The translations under genes were made by a program, and so were the position numbers. Under the pieces are notes generated by a model, which was not told the DNA's origin, searched no databases, and saw only the letters and a list, made by a program, of their open reading frames with translations. This document shows, in pieces, positions 7,341-15,567 of a stretch of 35,536 nt of DNA; positions within the stretch are counted from its first letter, which is position 1, and each line of letters begins with the position of its first letter. Source of the DNA: Synergistaceae bacterium (GTDB lineage: Bacteria > Synergistota > Synergistia > Synergistales > Aminobacteriaceae); contig JAISLU010000101.1 of the NCBI GenBank assembly GCA_031277095.1, forward strand, positions 1 through 35,536, read 5' to 3'.

Positions 7341-8530
7341 TGAGCGAAAAAGCAGTGATTTTGAGCGCCTGCAGAACGGCGGGTGGCAAGTTCGGCGGGC
7401 AGTTTTCAAAGTTGGAGGCCACGGACCTGGGCGGCGTGGTTTTGAAGGAGGCTCTTGCCCGCTCGGGCGTGGAAGCGGCCGACGTGTCCGAGGCAATTAT
7501 GGGCAACGGCTGGCAGGCGGGGGTCGGCGCCAATCCCGCCAGGGTCGCTGTTTTCAAGGCGGGGATAGACATGAGGGTTCCGGCTTTCAGCGTCAACATC
7601 CGATGCGGCTCCGGCCTTCGTGCCGTCATGCTGGCGGCCGACCGGATACGTCTCGGAGAAGCGAAGGCCATGCTGGCCGGCGGCATGGAGAGCGCCAGCA
7701 ACGCGCCTTACATCCTCAAAGACGCCCGTTGGGGCTTTCGCATGGGAGAACGGCGCGCCCTGGACGTGCTTCACGCGGACGGGTTCCTTTGCCCCATCAG
7801 CGGCAAGCTGATGGGCGAGATAACGGACTCCGGAGTCGCCCGCGAGTTCTCCATCTCCAGGGCCGAGCAGGACGAGTTCGCCTATCGCAGTCATATGAAG
7901 GCCGCGTCCGCCATCGAAAAGGGCTGTTTCAAAAAAGAAATCGTCCCCGTCGTCATACGAGACAAAAGGAAGGGGGACATAGCCTGCGACAAAGACGAGA
8001 CCCCGAGAGGCGACACGACGGTGGAATCCCTGGGGAAGCTGCCCGCGATATTCGCACGGGAAGGCGGTACCATCACCGCTGGCTCGAGTTCCGCCCTGTG
8101 CGACGCCGCCAGCGCTCTGGTTCTGGCTGACTCCCAATGGGCCAAAGCCAGCGGGCTCCTTCCTGTTGCGGAAATCGTCAGCTACAGCATCACCTCCCTC
8201 GACGCAGACCATTTCCCCATAGCCCCCGTAACCTCCATGAAAAACGCCCTTTCGGCGGCGGGAAAAACCCTCGACGACATGGACCGGATAGAACTCAACG
8301 AGGCTTTTGCGGCCCAGGTGATTGCCTGTCACCGCCTGCTGCCTTTCGACATGGAAAAACTGAACGTATGCGGCGGCGCTATCGCCCTGGGGCACCCCAT
8401 TGGCGCCACCGGCGCGAAGATTCTGACGACGCTCCTGTACTCCCTCCAGCGCGACAAGAAAGAGTGGGGCATGGCAAGCGCCTGTATCGGTGGAGGACAG
8501 GGCGTGGCGATGGTCGTAAGGATGCTGTGA
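7340..8530 (+). CDS. Acetyl-CoA C-acyltransferase (thiolase)
   Basis: 396 residues, full-length thiolase. The catalytic triad is visible: nucleophile Cys89 in Asn-Ile-Arg-Cys-Gly-Ser-Gly, His352 in Gly-His-Pro-Ile-Gly-Ala-Thr-Gly, and Cys382 in Cys-Ile-Gly-Gly-Gly-Gln-Gly. The enzyme cleaves a 3-ketoacyl-CoA with CoA to acetyl-CoA and a shortened acyl-CoA, or condenses two acetyl-CoA. In this operon, after an aminotransferase and CoA-transferase, cleavage is the likely direction. The start chosen is the ATG at 7340, 7 nt after GGAGG; a GTG three bases upstream adds one residue. It is the last gene of the operon; no clear intrinsic terminator follows. Confidence 0.93.
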   Translation: MSEKAVILSACRTAGGKFGGQFSKLEATDLGGVVLKEALARSGVEAADVSEAIMGNGWQAGVGANPARVAVFKAGIDMRVPAFSVNIRCGSGLRAVMLAADRIRLGEAKAMLAGGMESASNAPYILKDARWGFRMGERRALDVLHADGFLCPISGKLMGEITDSGVAREFSISRAEQDEFAYRSHMKAASAIEKGCFKKEIVPVVIRDKRKGDIACDKDETPRGDTTVESLGKLPAIFAREGGTITAGSSSALCDAASALVLADSQWAKASGLLPVAEIVSYSITSLDADHFPIAPVTSMKNALSAAGKTLDDMDRIELNEAFAAQVIACHRLLPFDMEKLNVCGGAIALGHPIGATGAKILTTLLYSLQRDKKEWGMASACIGGGQGVAMVVRML

Positions 8531-8670
8531 CCTATCGAGCATCTGCCGATCTTTCTGCCCATCGTCCCGATGATGACTCTTCCCGCTATCAATAAAAAAT
8601 AGGCGCTGTATCAGGGTTTATCGGAATTGGAAATTCCCCGGCTATGCCGGCGCACAGGGAGGGTGAAATT

Positions 8671-10140
8671 TTGTGTTACTTGATTTTAGCTGGAAAAAAA
8701 GCGACCGCGACAGGTTATGTTTTAGGAGGACATAACGACGACCTTCATGGCAACACGGCGGCTACGTATAACATCGTAGCCGGCGGTAAACATGAGAAAG
8801 GGGAAAAGATATCCCTGCCCAGGCCCTGGTTCACCATTGGCGATGTCAAAATCGACGAACCTCGTGATCTTGAAATCCCCCAGGTGCCGGAAACTTACGA
8901 TTGTTTCATGTTACAGACCTTTCGAGGCTATATTGCCGGCGATACGTCCGCGATCAACAAACACCAGGTCGCCGTAGTCGGGGGATTGAACCTCGCCGTG
9001 GACCGCAACGACAGAGCGGAAGTTGCCGACCCTATCCACAAGGCCGGACTTGCCGGTGGGGCAAGATACATCGCTCTTCAGAGAAGCAGGACGGCAAGAG
9101 AGTGCGTAGAAAACCTGGGAGCGTTACTCTCCGAATACGGCGCTGTTTTTCCCAGTTGCGTCGGGATCGTAGACCCCAACGAGGCGTGGTACTTTGAAAT
9201 CGGGGGCGGTTTTACGTGGGCGGCGGTAAGAGTTCCGGACGACTGTTATATGACCCAATCCAACGGCTACCGTATCCCTGAGATCAACCCCGACGACGCG
9301 GAAAACGTGATATGCTCCCCAAAACTTCTGGATTTTGCAAAAGAAAAGGGCCTTTGGAATCCGGCGGATGGCCCCTTCCACTGGGCACGCGCCTATGGAG
9401 GCAAGATGACGAGCGACTCAGAGAAGGGCTATTATAACGTCCGGCGGGTATGGGCTGTGATGAACAAATTCAGCCCGAGTATGAACCTTGACCCCGACAA
9501 AAAAGAATTCCCCCTTTTTCTGAAAGCGGACAAAAAAATAGACGTTGCCGACGTAATGCAGGGACTTCGCGATCTTTTTGAAAATACCCCCTTCGAGGCT
9601 TTTCCCGAAGCTGGCGGTTTCGGCACTGAGAGACCGGTTTGTGTCCCAAGCTGTATTCATTCGGCTGTGGTGGAGACCCGCGGCAATATTCCGGCAGATA
9701 TTGGAGGCGTGCTGTGGGGCTGCATCGGGTCCCCCATGACCTCTCCCTACGTTCCCCATTACCTTGCCCAGCAGAATCTGCTTTCCGCGTATACACGGGG
9801 AGGACTTGAATATGATCGAGATTCCGCGTTCTGGCGATTCCGGCTTCTCACCAATTTGGTGATGAGCGACTATCGCACATACGCGCCGATCGTCAAGGAA
9901 GCCTGGAGTACGTTGGAAAAGGATATTTTTGCCGCAAAAGCCGCTATTGAAGCGGAAGCGATCAAGTTTTCCCAAAAGGCCGAAGAGGACGGAAACGCTG
10001 TAGGACGTCTTTTGACCCGTTTTGCCGACTCTTACGACGCTCTCGCCTACGAAGAGGCCGAGAAGCTGAGTACAAAACTTCAAACCCAGATAGCGGAGAG
10101 ACAGTACCTGCATTTTGCAAAACCAGGACTTGAATGGTAA
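8671..10140 (+). CDS. C69-family dipeptidase (PepD-like Ntn hydrolase)
   Basis: About 489 residues. Peptidase family C69 enzymes use an N-terminal cysteine as nucleophile. Starting at the TTG at 8671, 7 nt behind GGGAGGG, puts Cys at position 2, followed by the family pattern Gly-Lys-Lys-Ala-Thr-Ala-Thr-Gly and then His-Asn-Asp-Asp. After Met removal the Cys becomes the terminal catalytic residue. An ATG at 8644 would bury it behind ten residues and overlaps the Shine-Dalgarno. The central region has the family's Ala-Trp-Tyr-Phe-Glu-Ile and a long C-terminal helical part. There is no signal peptide, so it probably works in the cytoplasm on dipeptides with broad specificity. It leads a three-gene group with a permease and an amidohydrolase. 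Confidence 0.88.
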   Translation: MCYLILAGKKATATGYVLGGHNDDLHGNTAATYNIVAGGKHEKGEKISLPRPWFTIGDVKIDEPRDLEIPQVPETYDCFMLQTFRGYIAGDTSAINKHQVAVVGGLNLAVDRNDRAEVADPIHKAGLAGGARYIALQRSRTARECVENLGALLSEYGAVFPSCVGIVDPNEAWYFEIGGGFTWAAVRVPDDCYMTQSNGYRIPEINPDDAENVICSPKLLDFAKEKGLWNPADGPFHWARAYGGKMTSDSEKGYYNVRRVWAVMNKFSPSMNLDPDKKEFPLFLKADKKIDVADVMQGLRDLFENTPFEAFPEAGGFGTERPVCVPSCIHSAVVETRGNIPADIGGVLWGCIGSPMTSPYVPHYLAQQNLLSAYTRGGLEYDRDSAFWRFRLLTNLVMSDYRTYAPIVKEAWSTLEKDIFAAKAAIEAEAIKFSQKAEEDGNAVGRLLTRFADSYDALAYEEAEKLSTKLQTQIAERQYLHFAKPGLEW

Positions 10141-10173
10141 GCAGCACCCCATACTCGGAAGGAGAAGACCATA

Positions 10174-11493
10174 ATGGAAAAGACAACGGAATTGATCTTC
10201 GGATTGCCGCCAATCGTAGGATTTTTCCCCCTTGTACTCTATATCATTCTGGCTTTTAGAAAAGACATTCATCCTGTCGTCAACGTCATTATCAGTGTGC
10301 TTATCGGCGCCATTATCGTGAAACAGCCTATCTTGGGGCTCGGGGCCGTTGTCGCCCAGTCCTTGAGTTCTTTTCTTGGGCTCGTAGGACTCATTATTAT
10401 GCTGGGTTCCGGCATGGCCGGAATTCTCAAAAAGTCCGGCGTCGCCGAAAACTTGGTCAATATCATGATGCGCAAAATAGGAGTCAATACTCCCGAGAGG
10501 GCGGTAGTGGCCACAATGGTGACGTCCTGCGTAATGTCGCTGCTCTTGGGAACCCTCACGGGCGGCAATGCTGTTATCACACCCATTGTCATCCCCCTTC
10601 TCGCCGCCATCAACATGACGCCAAGCACGCTGGCCGCCATCATTCAGTCGGCCGGCGTCACCGGGCTTTTCATTGGCCCCTATACGCCTCCTATGGTCAC
10701 CGTTATGGGCATAACCGGTCTCTCCTATTTCGAGGTTCTCTTCTATACCGGCCTGCCGGTCAGTATCATCATGTGGATTGTCACCTATTTCTTTGCGTTG
10801 CACACACAGAAGAAAACCGCTGGAATATATTCCTTTTCCGCCGATATCAAAACGCCGGAGGAAAATTATAAGCCCTCCGGCAAAACTGTAAGGGCGACTT
10901 GGGGATTTTGCATTTCAATGGTGTTGATGGTTGTCTACGGGGTATACAACAAAGGCGGCTCCTCCTACGCTCTCATGGTTCTGGCGACAGTGTCCGTTGT
11001 CACGGGATTCGCCGCAGGATACAACGCTTCACAGATCTTCCAAGAGGTCATGGAGGGCTGCGGCAAATTTGTCTGGGTCTTCGTGATGTTTATTCTCTTC
11101 GATCCCTTTCTTGCTTTCGTGGAAAAAAGTGGGGCTTTCCAGGCATTGGTCGACTACATGAACCCGTTGATCCAGTCATCCGGGAAACTGGGATTTACCC
11201 TGTTCTCCGCCGCCGTAGGAACATGGGGGATCAATGGCGCGGCAGTAGCCCAAGCCATGATGATTGATAAGATCTTCAGACCCACTATCATCGAGCTGTC
11301 ATTGAATATGAAACTTTGGTCGTTGATTGTCCTTGTCGGAAGCCAGATGACATCCTTCGCCTATCCTGGCCTCGATATGGTTGCCAATATGGGCATGGCC
11401 CATTCCCACGATCTCAAAAGTCAAATGAAACTGGGGTACATCATCATCGTCACCGTCTTCATACTTTGCGCTGTAGCAGCGTTTATTTATTAG
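10174..11493 (+). CDS. Ion-transporter-superfamily permease (NhaC/Dcu/GntP-like)
   Basis: 439 residues, strongly hydrophobic, with about 10-12 membrane segments in two similar halves joined by a hydrophilic stretch near residues 212-240. The pattern of conserved Gly-Thr-Leu-Thr-Gly-Gly-Asn-Ala and Gly-Pro-Tyr-Thr-Pro-Pro in the first half and Gly-Thr-Trp-Gly-Ile-Asn-Gly-Ala in the second resembles hairpin loops of the ion transporter superfamily, which includes Na+/H+ antiporters and carriers for organic acids and amino acids. I cannot name the substrate. A GGAAGGAGAAG ribosome binding site precedes the ATG. Placement between a dipeptidase and an amidohydrolase suggests it imports a peptide, N-acyl or carbamoyl amino acid, or similar anion. 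Confidence 0.75.
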   Translation: MEKTTELIFGLPPIVGFFPLVLYIILAFRKDIHPVVNVIISVLIGAIIVKQPILGLGAVVAQSLSSFLGLVGLIIMLGSGMAGILKKSGVAENLVNIMMRKIGVNTPERAVVATMVTSCVMSLLLGTLTGGNAVITPIVIPLLAAINMTPSTLAAIIQSAGVTGLFIGPYTPPMVTVMGITGLSYFEVLFYTGLPVSIIMWIVTYFFALHTQKKTAGIYSFSADIKTPEENYKPSGKTVRATWGFCISMVLMVVYGVYNKGGSSYALMVLATVSVVTGFAAGYNASQIFQEVMEGCGKFVWVFVMFILFDPFLAFVEKSGAFQALVDYMNPLIQSSGKLGFTLFSAAVGTWGINGAAVAQAMMIDKIFRPTIIELSLNMKLWSLIVLVGSQMTSFAYPGLDMVANMGMAHSHDLKSQMKLGYIIIVTVFILCAVAAFIY

Positions 11494-11497
11494 AGCC

Positions 11498-12913
11498 GTG
11501 CTAAAGTACGATCTCATTATTCGCGATTGCCTCGTAGTAGACCCGCTCAATAAAATAAACAAAGTCACATCTATTGGGCTCGCCAAAGGGGAAATTGTCG
11601 AGACGGGGGATGACCTCGATGGGAAGGTTGCGCGTCAGGTCGTGGGATTTCCCGGGGCGATACTTATGCCGGGTTTGATTGATACTCATATGCACTGTTC
11701 GGAGTGGCTTGGCGGAGAATTGGCGTTTGGAATGCTGTCGAGAGCGGGTGTCACCACCGCCCTGGACATGGCAGGCCCAACGACGAGCGTGTTGCACGCG
11801 ATGAAAAAACGGGGCTCTGGGATCAACGTTGCCACACTGGAAGCCGTACGCCCCGGAGTCTCTGTCAAAGATCTGAATCCCTCCTACGACGAATGCGCGT
11901 CGCTTCTTCAGAAATCTCTTTCAGAGGGGGCCATTGGTTTGAAGCTGACGGGTGGACATTATCCTCTTACCCCCGAGGCAACTGCCAATGCCATCAAGGC
12001 CGCGACAGACGGGCGCTCGTATATGGCATTTCACGCGGGCAGCGCAAAAAACGGCTCGAATATCGAGGGTTTTATGGATGCTGTCGAGTTTGCCGACGGG
12101 CGCCCCTTTCACATGGCACATATCAACGCCTACTGTCGCGGCATGATTATGAAAGATCCCAAAGAAGAGATGCAACTGGCCATACGCACACTGAAGGACA
12201 ATCGTCAAATTGTCTCGGAATTTCATCCCGCTCCTCTTAATGGGACCAGCGGCAAATGCAAGGACAATCAGCCTGAAAGCCACGTCACTCGCAATTGTCT
12301 GCGTATGGGCGGCTACCCGGAAACCGAAGGAGGATTACGACAAGCTCTGAAAGATGGGTACGCGCAAGTATCTTGGGAAAATTTAGATGGAGAAAATCGT
12401 TACGTCCAAGGAATGAAGGCTTTTGAATATTGGGAGAATATGAAGGGAATTTGTACCTGTTGTTTTCCCGTCAATGACAGAGAAAGCGCTTTCCTTTGCG
12501 CGTCTGCGGTAGATGAAAACGGCAATTTCGTCATTGACGCATTGTCGTCCGATGGCGGTGGTATCCCTCGTAATTTCATGATCCGGTATGGCTATCAACT
12601 GGTGACATGGGGACTTTGGACGATAGAGGACTATGTTCGCATGACAAGCCTGAACCCCGCCCGCATGTTGGGGCTCGAAAATAAAGGACATCTCTCTCCT
12701 GGAGCTGACGCCGATATTACAATCTTCGACCCGATAGAACGCAAGCCTTTGCTTACTCTCGTCAAAGGCAAGGGTGTGTGTTCCAATGGCGTGTTGCTCG
12801 CCGAAGGGGGAACTGTCATTTGTACGGAGAAAGGCTACGACTCCGTAAAATCTGCCGGGCTGAACGCACAAATCGTGAACCTCGAAAAGAGTATGCTTTA
12901 CGCCGGGCGTTAA
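11498..12913 (+). CDS. Amidohydrolase-superfamily protein (N-acyl amino acid deacylase/dihydroorotase-like)
   Basis: 471 residues. Metal-site marks: Asp-Thr-His-Met-His (about residues 63-67) after a Pro-Gly-Leu-Ile, a Leu-Lys-Leu-Thr-Gly-Gly candidate for the carboxylated bridging lysine (about 149), Phe-His-Ala-Gly (near 184), Met-Ala-His-Ile-Asn (near 205) and Ser-Ser-Asp-Gly-Gly-Gly (near 350), the catalytic Asp. The C-terminal Gly-His-Leu-Ser-Pro-Gly-Ala-Asp-Ala-Asp-Ile strand is the usual end of the composite beta domain. It starts at a GTG 4 nt after the permease stop with no clear Shine-Dalgarno, so translation is probably coupled. Likely substrates are N-acyl or cyclic amides of amino acids; the exact reaction is open. 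A perfect hairpin 45 nt downstream closes the unit. Confidence 0.82.
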   Translation: MLKYDLIIRDCLVVDPLNKINKVTSIGLAKGEIVETGDDLDGKVARQVVGFPGAILMPGLIDTHMHCSEWLGGELAFGMLSRAGVTTALDMAGPTTSVLHAMKKRGSGINVATLEAVRPGVSVKDLNPSYDECASLLQKSLSEGAIGLKLTGGHYPLTPEATANAIKAATDGRSYMAFHAGSAKNGSNIEGFMDAVEFADGRPFHMAHINAYCRGMIMKDPKEEMQLAIRTLKDNRQIVSEFHPAPLNGTSGKCKDNQPESHVTRNCLRMGGYPETEGGLRQALKDGYAQVSWENLDGENRYVQGMKAFEYWENMKGICTCCFPVNDRESAFLCASAVDENGNFVIDALSSDGGGIPRNFMIRYGYQLVTWGLWTIEDYVRMTSLNPARMLGLENKGHLSPGADADITIFDPIERKPLLTLVKGKGVCSNGVLLAEGGTVICTEKGYDSVKSAGLNAQIVNLEKSMLYAGR

Positions 12914-12958
12914 CAGCAAAGATATCGCTTCTGCAACGAAGACGGACCACAGAAAACT

Positions 12959-13000
12959 GAGCCCGTCTCTTTCCGAATTCATAGCGAAAGAGACGGGCTC
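12959..13000 (+). terminator. Perfect 15-bp hairpin after the amidohydrolase gene
   Basis: GAGCCCGTCTCTTTC at 12959-12973 and its exact reverse complement at 12986-13000 enclose a 12-nt loop. It begins 46 nt after the amidohydrolase stop. No run of T follows on either side, so it is either a factor-dependent or structure-only terminator, or an RNA end-protecting element. Confidence 0.65.
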
Positions 13001-13038
13001 ACCCATTCATCTCAATCATCTATAGTTGTTTAGTTTAA

Positions 13039-13368
13039 AAAACTAAAGTTAATCCTGAGAGTCTGAACGGACGATTCTTCTGCCAATTCGTGGCGCTTTG
13101 CTACAATGAGTACCTGCATAAAGTCATCAGCGATATAAAGAAGACCCTTGCCATAAAGAATGGGGATCCCGCTCACGACAAAGCACGGAATCTGAAAGAG
13201 GAAAAGTCCCTTCTGGATTGGCTGAACGACATATCTATCGAGCCTCTGTTTGCTTGGTTTGACTGTATCGAAGAGACTAAAGTCAATACCAACATGAGCA
13301 AACGGAGGTGGCGTACGGAAATCATTAGCCGTGATCGTCTTTTCCTAACCAAACTTGGGGTTATCTGA
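13039..13368 (+). pseudogene. Transposase remnant, C-terminal part (IS4/IS1634-like)
   Basis: An open stretch without its own convincing start. Read from the preceding stop at 13036, it has Gly-Arg-Phe-Phe-Cys-Gln-Phe-Val-Ala-Leu, which resembles the conserved C-terminal core of IS4-superfamily (IS1634-like) DDE transposases, then a Lys/Glu-rich helical region and an end rich in Trp and Arg. An internal GTG at 13090 is the only listed start and has no ribosome binding site. The DDE catalytic domain is absent, so this is a decayed fragment of an insertion sequence. No terminal inverted repeats are evident nearby. Family naming is by resemblance and is uncertain. Confidence 0.5.
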
Positions 13369-13386
13369 GGATGAAGTTTTGAGTAA

Positions 13387-13669
13387 CTATTGTTCAGGTT
13401 TTAGGTAGAACTCTCCCCGCTCTGGATGCTCGTACTGCCGGTTGGCGTCACCTTGCTCTTTTATATCTTTCAGGAACGAAACCATTTTGTTGAACGTGGC
13501 CTCCCCAAGGAGTTCTCTCGAAAATTGATGCGCTGCTCGGTACCAGTGCCCCTTTGATCGGTAAGCCGTCCGCGTTCTTTGCGCCGGTGACATCTATAGG
13601 AATTTTAAACGTCGCTCCCAGTTCTCCAATCTGTCCAACCTTTCTTAAGTTGTTGACGCCATTTTGCAA
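13387..13669 (-). pseudogene. Frameshifted gene fragment of unknown family
   Basis: Two overlapping minus-strand frames look like one broken coding region. From about 13669 to 13560 one frame reads with plausible composition (Val-Gly-Gln-Ile-Gly-Glu-Leu-Gly-Ala-Thr); near 13550 a second frame takes over and runs to a stop at 13387 with a charged, natural-looking end (Phe-Leu-Lys-Asp-Ile-Lys-Glu-Gln-Gly-Asp). I do not recognise the family. It lies next to the transposase remnant and directly after the DUF721 gene, so it may be debris left by a past insertion. Confidence 0.3.
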
Positions 13670-13670
13670 A

Positions 13671-14123
13671 TTATTTTCCCCCGAAGCGCGTGGCGAAAAA
13701 GGCTTGGAGACGGGCAAAAGACTCGACAACGTCCTCCGGGAGTTCGGGAGAGGTTTCCAGATAGTTCCGCGCAAGATTTTGCACGTCCTCTTCTTTCACC
13801 CACACAGGCGAGGACTTGGGTTGAGCATAAGCTCTGCCTTGGCTTTTCAAGGGAGGCCGACCCACCACTATCTTCACTTTTTCTATCTCGAACCGCCAGC
13901 ACTCTTGCAGAGTATGGGCGATATTGCCGGCCATCATCGACAGGAGGTTCGCCACCAGGGGAGTCTCTGCCACCACAAGCAATTCCCTGTCCGAGACGTC
14001 CACCGGCGCCGACTGCCCGGCCAAAACAGGCCCTACCACGCGACTCCACTCCGCGGCCGCGTTCTCCAGTTTCAGCCGATGCTCGTATTGGCGGGGCATA
14101 ACGCGCCCCAGAAAGGCGTTCAC
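13671..14123 (-). CDS. DUF721/DciA-like protein
   Basis: 150 residues starting at GTG. The pattern Trp-Ser-Arg-Val-Val-Gly-Pro at about 26-32, Leu-Leu-Val-Val-Ala (about 48-52) and Ala-Asn-Leu-Leu-Ser fits the DUF721 fold. Some members of this family are DciA, the widespread bacterial protein that loads the replicative DnaB helicase; they share a KH-like N-terminal domain. The C-terminal third is more divergent and acidic, ending close to the broken fragment downstream, so the end could have been altered. It lies 51 nt behind an unrelated membrane protein gene on the same strand. The replication role is inferred from family only. Confidence 0.7.
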   Translation of the reverse strand: MNAFLGRVMPRQYEHRLKLENAAAEWSRVVGPVLAGQSAPVDVSDRELLVVAETPLVANLLSMMAGNIAHTLQECWRFEIEKVKIVVGRPPLKSQGRAYAQPKSSPVWVKEEDVQNLARNYLETSPELPEDVVESFARLQAFFATRFGGK

Positions 14124-14174
14124 CGGCTGTATTTTTTCAGATCGCGTTCTTCGCGTTTCTATCTCCCCTACCCC

Positions 14175-15275
14175 CTAGCACTCGATCCACAAGTCCCGAT
14201 CTTTGATCATTCCGCGTTTACGCATCCACTCCGAGACAAACCAGGCGACAACGGCCGGAATGACAATGGCGACCATCAACAAACCCAGCCAGTCGAAGTA
14301 CGTGGGGACTATGGCCGTTTCTCCTATCACCGCAGCCGTTTCCGCGGGGGCGAACCAGCCGGAGATGACTCCGATGGGACCTACCATACCCGAAGTGCCC
14401 ATGCCGGATGAGATGGGCGGGCCGTTTTGCTTCAAATTGAAAATAACCGTCGCCGCCGGGCCGTTGACCAGCGAAGCGGCTATGGCGGGCAGCCATAAAA
14501 TGGGCTTTTTCATTAAATTGGGAATTTGCAGCATGGACGTGCCGAGCCCTTGCGCCAGCAGTCCGCCGATTTTATTTTCCCGCCAGGAGGCCACGGCGAA
14601 GCCCACCATATGGGCACAGCACCCGGCGACGGCCGCCCCGCCCGCCAGGCCCACCAAGCCCAAAGCTGCGCATATCGCGGCCGAGCTGATGGGTAAGGTG
14701 AGGATGATACCGACTATCCCCGAGATCAAAATGCCCATGACGAACGGCTGCATTTCCGTCGCCCACATGATGGCGATACCAAAAGAGGAGGCAAGCCTGC
14801 CGATTGGAGGGGCCAGCAAATAAGCTGAGGAAATGCCGACAAAGATGGTGACGAAAGGCGCAATGATCAGGTCGATGGGGGTGACCTTGGAGACCAGCTT
14901 CCCGGAGAACACCGCGATCAGGGTGATAAAGTACACCGCCAGCGGCCCGCCGGAACCCCCCAGAACGTTTGCTGCCTGACCTACCGCCACCAGAGAATAT
15001 AACACGAAAGGCGGCGCCTTCATCGCAAAGCCGATGGAAAACGCCATGGCTGCGCCTGTTCCGGCGGTAGCGAATCCGCCTATTTGATTGAGAAAGGGAA
15101 TGCCGAGCTGGCTGCCTAAGGTGTTCATAATAGTACCGATGAGCAATGACGCGAAGAGACCGTGGGCCATAGCGCCCAATGCGTCGATACCGATCCTTCG
15201 CCAAGTGAACTCTATGCCCTGCCTTTTAAAAAAAACGGCGTATGATCCCGTGTCCATGAAGTTGAATGCTGCCAT
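14175..15275 (-). CDS. PTS_EIIC_2-type integral membrane protein
   Basis: 366 residues, almost all hydrophobic, with about 9-10 membrane helices and many Gly/Ala-rich segments (for example Ala-Gly-Thr-Gly-Ala-Ala-Met-Ala and Gly-Met-Gly-Thr-Ser-Gly-Met-Val-Gly-Pro-Ile-Gly). This matches the family annotated as PTS transporter subunit IIC, type 2 (PF13303-like). GGGAGGAGA precedes the ATG. No IIA, IIB, HPr or enzyme I gene lies in the window, so it is an orphan and may not work in a phosphotransferase system at all; transport or regulation of an unknown solute is possible. Topology is clear; function is not. Confidence 0.75.
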   Translation of the reverse strand: MAAFNFMDTGSYAVFFKRQGIEFTWRRIGIDALGAMAHGLFASLLIGTIMNTLGSQLGIPFLNQIGGFATAGTGAAMAFSIGFAMKAPPFVLYSLVAVGQAANVLGGSGGPLAVYFITLIAVFSGKLVSKVTPIDLIIAPFVTIFVGISSAYLLAPPIGRLASSFGIAIMWATEMQPFVMGILISGIVGIILTLPISSAAICAALGLVGLAGGAAVAGCCAHMVGFAVASWRENKIGGLLAQGLGTSMLQIPNLMKKPILWLPAIAASLVNGPAATVIFNLKQNGPPISSGMGTSGMVGPIGVISGWFAPAETAAVIGETAIVPTYFDWLGLLMVAIVIPAVVAWFVSEWMRKRGMIKDRDLWIEC

Positions 15276-15531
15276 GAGACCGTCTCCTCCCGTAAATCGA
15301 AAGTGGCATTGATCCTCAAAGCCTCGCCATCAGACCGACGATGGAGACATTCTATCATAATGGGCTCACAAGTCTATTTTCATTTTATTTGTGGGGTTCA
15401 TAGCGTTGATCTTGCTGTTTGAGTTGGACAGGGTGATGTCAGAGAAGGGGTTGTACCGCAATATGACCATGCCTCATGATCATGAGCAGCTTTCACATTC
15501 CTCGTCTTGTAAGTTTCGAGACTTATGCTCG

Positions 15532-15557
15532 GAGGGGCAGAACACCCTCTGCCCCTC
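15532..15557 (-). terminator. Hairpin after the glycerophosphodiesterase gene
   Basis: GAGGGGCAGA at 15532-15541 pairs perfectly with TCTGCCCCTC at 15548-15557 around a 6-nt loop. It starts 10 nt past the stop of the minus-strand glycerophosphodiesterase gene. No T-tract follows. Placement and strength suggest transcription ends here. Confidence 0.6.
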
Positions 15558-15567
15558 GAGCCGACGC

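Noticed and set aside
8638-8650. CCGGCTATGCCGG hairpin also seen in similar form near 29506
   Set aside because: Only about 11-12 bases are shared and the flanks differ, so there is not enough to call a repeat family.
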